Origin: Endocalyx cinctus
Lineage: Eukaryota; Ascomycota; Sordariomycetes; Amphisphaeriales; Apiosporaceae
Direction of reading: 5' to 3'
NCBI GenBank assembly: GCA_001600455.1
Contig: BCKC01000006.1
Location: 2,976,001 to 3,040,000, forward strand
Length of the DNA stretch: 64,000 nucleotides
In this document: positions 19,611 to 29,705 of the stretch, piece after piece
How positions within the stretch are numbered: the stretch's first letter is position 1
Layout of the letters: the number at the start of each line of letters is the position of its first letter
Notes under the pieces: generated by a model
Told to the model about the DNA's origin: nothing
Seen by the model: the letters and a program-made list of their open reading frames with translations, nothing else
Database searches by the model: none
Made by a program: the position numbers and the translations under genes

Positions 19611-22600
19611 ATGGAAGATGCAGTGACAAGTGCCCAGCGGGGCCTGTTGATGCGTCCCGTTTTTGGACAGATGCTAACCATCCATCTGAAAGACCATACC
19701 AAAGAGACCGAAGCTGAGCTACGGTCCATCGTGAAGGACTTGGATGCTGTGGTTGAGAACCGTGATTCCCGATGTGGTCTGATCGTTGCGTTCTCACCCA
19801 ACTTATGGAACGAGTGGACGGGTGCAGAAATTCAAATTTCGACAAAGGTGCTTGACGGTAATCCCAACAAATTCTGCAACACGCAAGGGGATGTATTCTT
19901 TTACTTGAAGACCCCAGACCACAAAACCGCAGAAGACCTTTTGAAAGATACGAAAGCACGTCTAGGAAATCTCGCGGGAAAAGACGGCATCGAGACAATC
20001 ATCGCAGGGAAGCGAGAGGATGGTCGGATCGTGGGCGGACGGTACTTGGACGGTACCTCGAACCCGAACGACCCCGTTAGTCTGAGTGAAGATATCCTCT
20101 GTGGGAAGGTGAGTGAAGATATTCTCTGTGGGAAGGCACAAGGCTCGTGCTTTGGTTTTACACAGAAGTTTAAATTAGACTGGCCGAGCATTCTTTCATA
20201 TTCATCAGACAGTCTGAATGAGATCGTTGGCCGCAAGAAGGACGGATCAATCCTTTCACAACATGCTGCACATGGGCACATCCACCGTGCTAATGTGCGT
20301 GATACGAATGGTGATCAGCGCAAATTGATTCGCCAAGCTCTACCCTTCAGCACCACGGAGAAATCATCAGGCCGTGAAGATGGTATTATGTTTTTTGCTT
20401 TCTGCAATGAGCAACAACGGTTCGAAGATATTCTCAAGAACTTACTTGGAGATACAAAGGATATCCCATCTGATCGATTGATGCAACTTGTCTCAGGTGT
20501 CAGCGGCGGTTATTGGTACATTCCCTCGGCAAAAGAACTGGGCACTGCCTCTGTCCAGGGAGTAGAAGATATATACGAAGATCCTCATTGGAAAGTTCGC
20601 AACCCCAAGAATCGATATCTCTTCTACAATACACAGGATTATCTTCATCAAATGGGCCAGAACCTCTATGAAGGTGGCGACCCACCTACGCCTCGTGTTC
20701 TCAGCTTGATGGCAAGATCTTTCAATCACTGGCGTGACGGGTGGGTGCATCGCGCTCACATGGATCGTTTGCCTCATCTCTCCAGTATCCTGGAAGATAC
20801 ATCCATGAGAAAGAGAATGGAAGATGCTTCTGAACAGAAATCTTTAGAACACAGCTCGGTCCCAACTAGAAAGGCAGTGGCCAATTTTATCACGTTGGCA
20901 GACCTCCTTTCAGATCCTGATTCGAAAACCGCTAAGGCTTATAGCCTTGTGAGAATACATAGCAACGAACTAATCGTAGGCCAAATCCCCGACTTCACTT
21001 TCGGTAGAGGCAAAGAAGTTGTCCCATATCTCAACAAGGATGAAACCATTAAATCGTGGCTGAAATTCTCGCTCAATGAGTTTTCAGCCATGGGACATGT
21101 GGTACCAGATTATGAGCACCTTGTCCGGCATGGGTTGCGTTCAATGATCGATGATCTGAAGGAGCGTAGGCACCGAATTCCGGAATCCGCTGATTTCTTC
21201 AACTCTGCGATTACGTCGCTCAGGGGCGTTCAAGAATATCTGAGAAATTGGGCTAGAATTGCGCTTGCTGCAGGTAATCAAATTGATTGTACAAACCAGG
21301 CAAATATGGAGATGGTGGCGCAACGTCTTCACAAACTTGTCGACCAAGCTCCGGAGACGTTTCACGACGCAGTTCAACTCATCTTCTCCTTCCATTGCTG
21401 TTTGCATCTGGTTGGAGAGCTCACACCATTTAGTCGTCTCGACCAAATCCTTTGGCCATTCCTGAACAAGGACAAGGCTGGCCCAACTGCACGGGAGCTA
21501 GTCGACGCCCAAGAGATTATCGATTGCTTATTCCTCAAGATTGGCGAGAATGCCTTTGTCGATCGTGCATTCATATTTGATCATGTAACTTATGGAACAA
21601 CCTCTGTCAACGGCATTGGACATAATTTTTCGCAAGGCGGCGGCATCAATCAATGGTGCCAGCAGATCACGGTTGGAGGATATAAAGCTGAGAACGGAGC
21701 TCCCCAAGATGCCTCAAACCCGGTCACCATGTTGTTCCTGAAGGCAGCTCGTCGTATTCCCGTAAATGCGCCCACGGTTTCTCTTCGCGTTCATAAAGAC
21801 TCCAAGAAAGACATTCTCAAGGAAGCTGCTAAAACGATCCTATCAGGAGGTGCTCAGCCGATCTTATACAATGATGACAAGCTGTGTAAAGGTCTCCACA
21901 AATCTGGTATGTCAACCGATACGGTGAGTGAGGCATGGTCTCGCGATTATGCTGCCGATGGGTGCTTCGAACCTATGTTTGCTGGCGCCTCTGAGTTCAC
22001 TTTCAATAATGTGTCCTTGTTACATGCTCTTGAACAAACGATCAATCGAGGAACGACCTACGGGGCGGCAGGTCCAGAACAGCTCAGCGGCCTCAAACAA
22101 ACATTTCGTTCGCCTGAACCAAGAAACCTGAGCACATTTGAACAGCTCCAAGATGTTTTTCTAGAGCAGCTCGAATGGCTTACCGTACAATGTTACGACT
22201 TAATGCTGAACAACTACGGCAACTTAGCCAATATTTGCCCCAGTCCCCTACTTTCCACATTGATTAACGGTTGCATGGAGAAGGGTCTTGATCACACCAA
22301 TGGCGGTGCACGATTTCATATCATTGCGCCGCTATTCGTGGGCGTATCAAACACAATTGACGCGCTATACTCTATTTGGAAACTTGTGTACGACAATCGT
22401 ACAGCATGCACGACTCTCGAGGAGCTACTGCTCTGCTTGATCACTGATTGGGGGTTCAACATGATTGAGCCTTATCAAAATCAGTTGCTCGGACCTGTCG
22501 AGGCGGCCGAGCGTGCCGAACACTATCGAGAACTCCGTGAGCTAGTGCTTCAGTTCCCGAAGTGGGGAAGCGGCAGCGATGATGCTGATCTTCAGAACAC

Positions 22601-23237
22601 TGGGGAATGGCTCATGAAGAATATCGTTAGGCTAGGACGAGACGTTCTGTGTGATCCACATCCAGCACTTGCTGCCCAGCTGGATGTAATCAAGCAGAAA
22701 CACGGTCATGATTTCCAGTTCACAGTCACGCCCGGCATCGGCACGTTTGAGGGCTATGTTGGCGATGGGGTTGATTGCGGCGCATCTGCCGACGGTCGCC
22801 GGAACGGCGCACCCATTGCCTCGGATCTCTCTCCGGCGCCAGGTGCGCAGGATTTGCCCCCAAATCCAGCCTTCCGCAACATCTATCAGGCAATGAAAAG
22901 CTGTAAATCAGAAGACATTGAGATTGGACTTTCCGACGCAGCACCCGTGGATATGAACATCACAGAAGATTTCCCCCTGGATGATCTGGAAGCTTTCATT
23001 CAGGCATTTGCAGCCGGCACTGTGGGAGGCAACCTCGTAACGCTCACTTGCGGTGATCCAAGAACATATGCAGCAGCAAGCAAGGACCCTGAGAAGTACG
23101 ATCTGCTCCGTGTGCGCATGGGCGGGTGGACCGAGTTCTACTCTACGATGTTCCCGGAGCACCAGAAGCAACATCAGCGGCGTCAGTATTTCACACCCAA
23201 CGACGATACGAAAGACGTCACACAGGAGGGATATTAG
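19611..23237 (+). CDS. DyP-type peroxidase fused to a glycyl radical enzyme
   Basis: An uninterrupted 1208-codon frame with no intron; ATG at 19611 is chosen because the frame upstream has only a GTG. Residues about 1-310 are a DyP-type heme peroxidase: GRYLDGTSNP carries the GxxDG motif (D147), HGHIHRANVRD the presumed proximal His (H223), and GIMFFAFCN follows as in the family. Residues about 340-1208 are a glycyl radical enzyme: NELIVGQ, GGGINQWCQQITVGG, the thiyl Cys785 in DGCFEPMFAG, ADGRRNGAPIASDLSPAPG, and the C-terminal glycyl loop RVRMGGW with Gly1172. The Cys-x-Glu pattern resembles the dehydratase/lyase branch rather than true pyruvate formate-lyase, which has Cys-Cys. All key residues are present. 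A 27-bp tandem duplication sits in the DyP part. No activase is seen nearby. The substrate is unknown. Confidence 0.9.
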   Translation: MEDAVTSAQRGLLMRPVFGQMLTIHLKDHTKETEAELRSIVKDLDAVVENRDSRCGLIVAFSPNLWNEWTGAEIQISTKVLDGNPNKFCNTQGDVFFYLKTPDHKTAEDLLKDTKARLGNLAGKDGIETIIAGKREDGRIVGGRYLDGTSNPNDPVSLSEDILCGKVSEDILCGKAQGSCFGFTQKFKLDWPSILSYSSDSLNEIVGRKKDGSILSQHAAHGHIHRANVRDTNGDQRKLIRQALPFSTTEKSSGREDGIMFFAFCNEQQRFEDILKNLLGDTKDIPSDRLMQLVSGVSGGYWYIPSAKELGTASVQGVEDIYEDPHWKVRNPKNRYLFYNTQDYLHQMGQNLYEGGDPPTPRVLSLMARSFNHWRDGWVHRAHMDRLPHLSSILEDTSMRKRMEDASEQKSLEHSSVPTRKAVANFITLADLLSDPDSKTAKAYSLVRIHSNELIVGQIPDFTFGRGKEVVPYLNKDETIKSWLKFSLNEFSAMGHVVPDYEHLVRHGLRSMIDDLKERRHRIPESADFFNSAITSLRGVQEYLRNWARIALAAGNQIDCTNQANMEMVAQRLHKLVDQAPETFHDAVQLIFSFHCCLHLVGELTPFSRLDQILWPFLNKDKAGPTARELVDAQEIIDCLFLKIGENAFVDRAFIFDHVTYGTTSVNGIGHNFSQGGGINQWCQQITVGGYKAENGAPQDASNPVTMLFLKAARRIPVNAPTVSLRVHKDSKKDILKEAAKTILSGGAQPILYNDDKLCKGLHKSGMSTDTVSEAWSRDYAADGCFEPMFAGASEFTFNNVSLLHALEQTINRGTTYGAAGPEQLSGLKQTFRSPEPRNLSTFEQLQDVFLEQLEWLTVQCYDLMLNNYGNLANICPSPLLSTLINGCMEKGLDHTNGGARFHIIAPLFVGVSNTIDALYSIWKLVYDNRTACTTLEELLLCLITDWGFNMIEPYQNQLLGPVEAAERAEHYRELRELVLQFPKWGSGSDDADLQNTGEWLMKNIVRLGRDVLCDPHPALAAQLDVIKQKHGHDFQFTVTPGIGTFEGYVGDGVDCGASADGRRNGAPIASDLSPAPGAQDLPPNPAFRNIYQAMKSCKSEDIEIGLSDAAPVDMNITEDFPLDDLEAFIQAFAAGTVGGNLVTLTCGDPRTYAAASKDPEKYDLLRVRMGGWTEFYSTMFPEHQKQHQRRQYFTPNDDTKDVTQEGY
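20083..20136 (+). repeat. 27-bp tandem duplication inside the DyP domain
   Basis: Two adjacent 27-bp units (20083-20109 and 20110-20136) differ at one base and encode SEDILCGK-V and SEDILCGK-A in a row. The duplication lies 11 residues after the GxxDG motif, keeps the frame, and adds nine residues that ordinary DyP peroxidases would not be expected to have. Confidence 0.9.
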
Positions 23238-23512
23238 GGTTAGGTAAACGTAAATCCGGGTGCTGCAGATTACATGGTGCGATATACTAGGGGATGTCTT
23301 GTTTGAGGGGGTATAAAACGTAGGTGATTGGCTTATTTGCAAAGGGTTTGATTTTGAACACAGAAGTTGGCCCATTCAACAGGGCAAGGGTATTGACATA
23401 TTCAGTTATGGGATAATGCTTAAGATCAACAGATCACATAGACCATCAACGGTCTTGGCATACCAAAATGCCTAAAGGGATCTTAATGGTGCCTCTAACT
23501 AACTCAGTGGTC

Positions 23513-23533
23513 TATATATAGCCCCTATAAATA
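23513..23533 (+). promoter_or_regulatory. Promoter-like TATA region without a gene
   Basis: Two TATA-like words flank GCCCCT. The 13-base word ATATATAGCCCCT also occurs about 80 bases upstream of the BBE-like gene at 34140. Only a 19-codon frame (ATG about 23594) follows, so the gene it served may have been lost. Inference from word sharing only. Confidence 0.3.
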
Positions 23534-24170
23534 TTGTCCTTCAGACTAGGAGCAGACCCAATTTCAAGCATATTCATTTCATTCCAAGACTAAATGATAT
23601 CTAGTCGGTGTTCTTGCTTATTTAAATTTCATCCGGTTTTATGTCTTTTTTAATCTAAAAATTGAAATACGTCTTCGCGTATGTAACATCCCTAGTCTTC
23701 AGCTGAGCGTCACTTCTGGATAAGGGGAGTTTTATCAGATCTATTATCTGACATATAAAGGTTTGAAGGTCAAGACGGGATGGCCGAGATTAGGACGTAA
23801 TTAATGTCTCTGCTTCCCACGATCCACGCTCTCTCCCCCATGTTGTGACTGAACTATACCGGCGAGTAAGTATATTTAAATAAACCTAAGATATAGGGGA
23901 TCTAGTAATCAAAACTATACGAAAAGGGTCTTGAGATACGCAAATAGTACCGATAAGGGAATATATTTTTAAGCAACAATAGTCTTAGATCTGGTAAAAA
24001 TAATAGTACTATGCATATAGAACTATTTATAATTATATTGGAAATTTACTTTTCTATATACCAAAAGTAAAAATAAGCAGTTTATAACTTTCCATATACA
24101 TAATAGTAACAAATATGGACCTAAAAAAAAACTTCAGATTAAAAAAGTTTCAAATAACTTTCAGCTCTTC

Positions 24171-24436
24171 GACTTAGTAAAGCGTAAATCATATTTAATA
24201 TTATAATATAAGATAAAATCGGCTTTATACCATAACTATAAAATATATCCATTTTAGAACTCGCCAATAAGGCAAGCTATCTCCGTTCGCGGAGCTCGGC
24301 TCAATCAATATAAGGGCAGCTTAGGCCAGCTTAGCTTACTTACTAAGGCCGTACCTTAAAGTAGCAGGTTACTCAGATTCCAATCCGGAAAAAAATTTTG
24401 GGGGCGCCAGATTAACGCGGTATAATGGGCTGTTAT
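24171..24436. repeat. 266-bp repeat, heavily RIP-mutated copy
   Basis: Aligns over its full length, without gaps, to 36775-37040. By my count about 25 positions differ and all are transitions; this copy has the T or A in about 22 of them. That one-sided C-to-T and G-to-A pattern is the classical outcome of RIP. The repeat has no coding capacity. Confidence 0.85.
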
Positions 24437-24451
24437 ACCACGTTAATCTGG
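24407..24451. repeat. 19-bp inverted repeat (hairpin)
   Basis: The arm at 24407-24425 and its inverted partner at 24433-24451 pair over 19 bases with one mismatch around a 7-base loop. The first arm is the end of the 266-bp repeat. The second copy at 37040 stops inside the loop, so the hairpin may mark the element boundary. Confidence 0.7.
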
Positions 24452-25170
24452 TCACTTGACGTTATAGGATCCCTCGCTGCTTTTGCTCAGGCTGGGCTCA
24501 GGTTAGCTTAGGCTGGCTCAAGGACAGCTTAAAGCAGCTTAGTTTTCTTATTACGATGTCGGAATTGTAGCGGGTAATGAGTCGGCGTTCCCGAAGTCCA
24601 TAAGTAGCTGGGATAAATATGGATGCGAGCGTAAAAATAAGCTCGGTTTCGTAATAATCTCTTTTAAGTCATAATTAGACTTTATACGCTCTTAGAGGAC
24701 CATAAATGGACGTTTGTAAATATTCTTAAGTCTTAACTCATTATTTTTCTATTTTTTCATTAATACTTCATAATCTATTCGTATTTTCATGATTATCTGT
24801 TTTACTACCTGTTCATAATATTCCTTGATGCTACTCCCGCGAAGATGACGGGCCGTATTTACTTTAACATCGAGGAAGCAATGAATAGTCGAAAGTTTTT
24901 TATCAGATGACAGATTGACAATAAGTGCAGAGAAGTACTCATAGAATTCCGACTGCGAGCATTACAAGTAGGATAATCTTGTTCTTTAACCCAAGGCGGA
25001 GATATTTGAGGTACGGGAAATTTAATCTTTAGGATTAATTAAAGGTAGGAAGGTTCATAGAAATGTTACCAACCTAGAGGCAGGTAAGATAAAATGAGTC
25101 CCACCTACCTTTCCTGATTCATGTGGTAGGTTATTGCCTTCTGTCAATCTCTCAGCCTCACAAGGAGAGT

Positions 25171-26930
25171 CTATCTCTTCTCATGCTCTTCCTGCCGCCT
25201 CGTGAGCTTGATTTGAAGATCCTGACCAGCTTGGACATCAACTAAGCCGATGGAGGGCTTTCCATCTGCGGGACGAGGGAAGGGTTGATGAGGAGGATCT
25301 AGGGTAACGTCAAAGGTGTGCAGTACCATCGTCAGAAAGGCAAGAGTCGTTTGTCTTGCCAAATTCCGCCCCGGGCACATCGTCATCCCCCCACCAAACG
25401 GCCTAAAGCTTGGGCTCCTCCGAAGTGTTGGATCCTTCAGGAAGCGGTCAGGCGTGAATTTACCTACGTCATGGCCGAATGCCGACTCGCTGAAGTGCAA
25501 TTGTCTTTGTGGCATAATTATGCGGTTTCCCTTGCGTAGTCTTTTCCCACCGAGGTTAAGATCACAGGTGAGGAAACGAACAGATGCTGCAAAAGCGGTC
25601 ATGCGGATAGTTTCGTCCCATATGTTATTTAAATTCGGACAAGCCTGTGAGTCAACAAGATATTCCACGTCAACGCTTTCGGTACGCATAGCTGGCAAAG
25701 TCTCCTCTCGAATGACGTCGACAAGTGGCGGGTTGAAAAGCATATAACATAACATCCAAAAGGGGGCTTTTCGAGTGTTTCCGTTGATACTACTCATGGT
25801 TATTAAACTGTGATAAGAATAACACGGCACCTAATCATACCTCCAAAACAATTGAAAGAAGAAGATGGCTCGGTCGGCCGGCTCTATCTGGAGACGCTCC
25901 ATTTCATCCTCAATCTGGAAAACGAACCATGAAGCGTCGTTTCTTTTCTCCTTTGGCGCAACAAAATACGCGGTCATGGCCCTCTGTATCACTTCCTTGG
26001 CCTTTAACATGTCCCCACAAAAGAATCTTGGGTATTGGTACATGGCTTTCCAAGAAAGGGACTCGAAGGCCATGAAAGATTGAATGATAGTAGGCTCGAT
26101 TTCCTGAAGTAACTTACCAAAGTAGGCCATTGTACCGAAGTCGATAAAGAGATCCGAAACCCATTGGTATAAGGGAAGAACCACAGAGTCGACATCTTTT
26201 CGATGACCATACCATGCGTTATGCAGGAGAGCTCCCGCACTCATGCGCATCTGCATCCGGTCAATTGCCGGCTTGACCAATTGGTTAAGACGACTTCCTG
26301 GCGAGAGCTGTTCGAGTTGATACTCCTTGCAGAGTCTCACGAGGTGTTTGCGCGAGGTACTTTTGCTGCCATTTTTGCTGATCTCGCACTCTTGAAAAGC
26401 CTTTTTAATGCCTTCTGGTGAAATCCCAACCATTCGCATGACTTCTACGGCGAATATATCATATGACAACGAGCCGTTGTCGATCTTGTAGGTCGAGGTG
26501 ACGTCTTCAGCTTTGGTAATGATGTACCACTTTTGTCCGGCAACAGTGAGGGCGAAGGGCTCCCTCGTATTGTTGAAGTATAGACTATAGGTGGTGTTTA
26601 GCCAATGACAGAAGAACATTGTTTTCTTGATTCTTACATCGCCTCGGAAATCAAGTCGGTTGAATTTTTATAGAACGAATGAAGATGGCCTTTTCCATAA
26701 TATCAGTTAGTCTACGCCATGAAGCTCTTTTCTTCTATCCTGACAGTGTACTGACCAATACCGGGAAGCCAGTAAGGGTATTCTTTTGGTTCATCGGGGT
26801 GGAGCAATGGGAGCACAGTAAAAGAAAGAAGTCTCCATAGAAGAAGGCAGAGCAGCATCACGGCTAGGGTGTACAAGTGACTGTCCCATAGGGCAGCAAC
26901 CACCATATTCCAAGCATAGTTAGATCCCAT
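25171..26930 (-). CDS. Cytochrome P450 (CYP7/8-like layout), intact
   Basis: Three exons on the minus strand (26930-26745, 26625-25841, 25792-25171) give about 530 residues. An N-terminal membrane anchor (YTLAVMLLCLLLWRLLSF) is followed by the hinge PYWLPGIGQ and the NNTREPFALTVAGQKWYI segment. The I-helix region reads NGNTRKAPFWML without the usual acid-Thr pair, as in some CYP7/8-like enzymes. The ExxR is E384-R387. The heme loop is FGGGMTMCPGR with Cys463. An ER monooxygenase is expected; the substrate is unknown, but it lies beside a BBE-like oxidase transcribed the other way, sharing about 700 bp of promoter. The first intron's donor (GTCAGG) is weak, but joining there gives the family's normal spacing between the hinge and the NTREPF motif. 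Confidence 0.88.
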
Positions 26931-27640
26931 GGTTGATGTAACAAGTAGAAGCGAAGGCCGAGTGAGGTTTTATGAGACAGAAGAGAAAGTCGGGGCAGCA
27001 AAGGTACGAATGCTTATCATAAATAATAATACAATATGGCGGTGAATTAGACGCTCAAGTTGAATTGCCGTTATGAATTCGTCACTTTTCATTTGGGTGC
27101 ATCGACATTTCTAATTAAAGTCTGTTGGTGCATGTTACGGTGCTTATGCACCTGTAATATTTCGAATGCAACAACCTTGCAGCTTGTTGTCAAGCAAGTA
27201 CATTCTTCTCTGCATGGGGCTCAGGTACCCAGTGCGTCCGCACCGTTTCCCCCACCTTCGTCTCTTTCTTTTCTTTCTTTCTTTCTTTTTTTTTTTTTTT
27301 TTTTTTTATGTAGTTTTGGGGTTTTGTGGCACAATGACACTTTTGGCCAAACTGACATTGCGCAGAAGCCCTTCTCACTCCTACTCCCTACCCTCTCCCC
27401 CTCTCTCTAGCGTTGCCCTCTTTCATCCTCCAAAATTTCCCGTCATCTCCCCAGAGATTCGCGGGAGAAATAGACGTGGAAAAGTATAAATAACGGTCAT
27501 TCTGTGTAACTCCCCAATTATCGTCAAACTAATTTTCTGCATTATCTTCTGCCACACATTACTCACGCTTCAATCTCTACTTTGACACACCCTCTTTCCA
27601 GATTCCCACTAGCACTAATCGACGTGATTTCACTATCAAC
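26931..27640. promoter_or_regulatory. Divergent promoter, P450 and BBE-like gene
   Basis: About 700 bp between the start codons of the two divergent genes. It contains a CTTT/T-rich tract (27263-27307) and a TATA-like word TATAAATA at 27486-27493, about 150 bases before the BBE-like ATG. Shared control is plausible but not shown. Confidence 0.5.
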
Positions 27641-29127
27641 ATGCAGCCCCTCTCTACTGTGTTGTCCGCCATCCTCCCGGGCTCACTTCTACAGCCCGGG
27701 AGCGAAGAATACGATTCAAGCAACTGTTCATACTTTAGCGCGTTCGAAAGCGATATCAAGCCCTCGTATATCGTGGCCCCGAAGAGTGTCGATGAAGTTC
27801 GGGCATTGGTCACGACACTCCGTCCTCTGATTCTTTCGGGGGATTGCCGAATCGCAATCCGGGGTGCAGGTCATTCTCCTGTATCAGGAAGTGCCAATAT
27901 CCAAGACGGTGTCACCATCGACCTCAGGAGACTCAAGGGGATTATGCTGAGCGAGGATAGATCATCTGCCAAGATTGGATCCGGTGAGACGTGGGGAAAC
28001 GTGTATGCGACCTTGTCAGAGAGCGGTCTAACCGCAGCGGGTGCACGCGATGCGAGTATTGGCGTTTCTGGCTATCTGCTGGGTGGTGGGTTATCCATGT
28101 TCTCATCGCAGACCGGGTTTGCCTGTGATTCTGTGCTGGAATTTGAAATTGTCCTTGCATCCGGAGAGATTGTATATGCCAGCGCCGACAAAAATGCGGA
28201 TCTTTGGTTTGCTCTGAAGGGTGGCCTGAACAACTTCGGCATTGTAACATCTTTCAGGATCAAAGTGTTCAACTCTCCCAAAATCTGGGGAGGACTTACC
28301 TATTACATGCCCGACAGGTTCCCTCAGCTTCTCCGAAGTACTTACGACTTCGTCCACGACGAGACAGACAATGACATTCACGTCATGTGCAGTATCGGCT
28401 ATGGTTTTGGACATCAAGCCGCCACATGTATTATGTGGCACACCCAGGGTAAGGAAAACCCACCGCCTCTCCGGCGATTTACCGAAATCGAGCCGCAGAT
28501 TCCACAAATGTGCACCATGAGAACATCTACACATCTCGATTTCTGCGAGGAGCTAGCCAAGTTCGGCGAAATCGGTCTGCGGTAAGCTTTCCTTCAAGAT
28601 GCTTCAATTTTAAATGAACTGACAATTTCTTTCCCAAAACTAGGCAATACTGGGCCTCAATTACCATTAAACCAGACCTTTCCCTGATGGAGAAGTTTCA
28701 CAAGAAGTGGGAGGAGGCGCTCGAAACTATTAAAGATGCCGAAAGATTTACGTTCGCGTTTGGGTTTCATCCCCTTACCAAGTCCCTGTTGAGTACTTCG
28801 GTGAATACCGGAGGGAATGCGATGTCCATCGATCCGTCAGATGGACCGCTATTTGTAGTGCTCATCAATCCTGTTTGGAGACTCCAGATTGACGATGATC
28901 GGATTTGTAAGGCCGTTGACAGCCTCGTCGCAGAGCTCCGCCAGCTTGCCAAAGATAGTGGCGCACTGCACCGCTACATCTTTACCAACTACGGCCATAG
29001 GACAGATGACATCATTGCGGGCTATGGAGAAGAAAGTCTGGTCAAGCTCAGAGCAACTAGTCAAAAGTATGACCCAGATGGCATTTTTCAGCACGGTGTT
29101 CCTGGTGGCTTCAAAATCATTACCTGA
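27641..29127 (+). CDS. BBE-like FAD-dependent oxidoreductase
   Basis: Two exons (27641-28581 and 28644-29127) give about 474 residues. The FAD-binding (PCMH) domain begins with KPSYIVAPKSVDEV. The flavin-attachment His is in RGAGHSP (H78), followed by GVSGYLLGGGLSMFSSQTGFACD, where a second covalent Cys in the usual position is absent, so one-point attachment is likely. The C-terminal YDPDGIFQHGVPGGFKI is the normal BBE ending. No clear signal peptide is seen, unlike the second BBE-like gene at 34 kb. The family oxidises alcohols, amines or ring carbons in many fungal pathways; the substrate here is unknown. No damage is visible and the intron has clean GTAAGC...CTAG ends. Confidence 0.88.
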
Positions 29128-29705
29128 TTTCAGTGCGTATTCTTGTACTCAGATTGAGTGGACATAAGTTGCCTTGTTATTTAACCTTTGAGATTCAATT
29201 GTGTCGTCTGAACTACTGTAAATGTCTCCGCTGCTATTGCTCTTTATAGTTTCTTAGTCTCCATGGCTTCTATTTTCATAATAACTCACATTGGAGAAAT
29301 AACCCGGTCATTGTGATATTCTTCCATCCGTGAAAATTACGGCAGAGCAGGAATATGTATTGTCTACTTTGGAGAGTTGGCTAGTGTCCAAGGCATGAAC
29401 ATGAGTTGGGCACGGTGCAAACAGCGATAAAACGTCTCACAGTTCTCATAAGAGCCACGGCATGATAGTTGAAGTGCGGCTTACGCCTCGTCTTGAAAAC
29501 TAACGACTAAGAAAAAAGAAGGAGAAAACCTGCATCCCATGAATATCTGGTTCTACCATCACGAGCCTCCCCAATGAAACAATGGTCATGGGCTTTGATT
29601 CGATTGACTTCCTCACAAACATCTTTCTCTCAAAAGCTACCGGTATCTTCCAGCCACTTCTGGCCGTTCATATCAGATCCAAAAGAAGATGCATTCTTCC
29701 ATTCC
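29128..29705. other. Intergenic, no gene seen
   Basis: This is the spacer between the convergent 3' ends of the BBE-like gene and the SAT4-type gene. Nothing is recognised apart from likely 3' untranslated sequence. Confidence 0.45.

Larger units (their letters stand above)
23238..25170. other. AT-rich spacer with RIP-mutated repeat and orphan promoter-like stretch
   Basis: No gene was found. A promoter-like stretch (TATATATAGCCCCTATAAATA, 23513-23533) is followed by a short 19-codon frame only. The region from about 23880 to 24250 is extremely AT-rich. A 266-bp repeat copy (24171-24436), a hairpin (24407-24451) and a GCTCAGG-rich block (24485-24540) follow. Confidence 0.5.

Noticed and set aside
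20107..20136. GTGAGT...AG as a 27-nt intron in the fusion gene
   Set aside because: Far below the length of a spliceable intron. The sequence is the second unit of a tandem duplication and keeps the frame.
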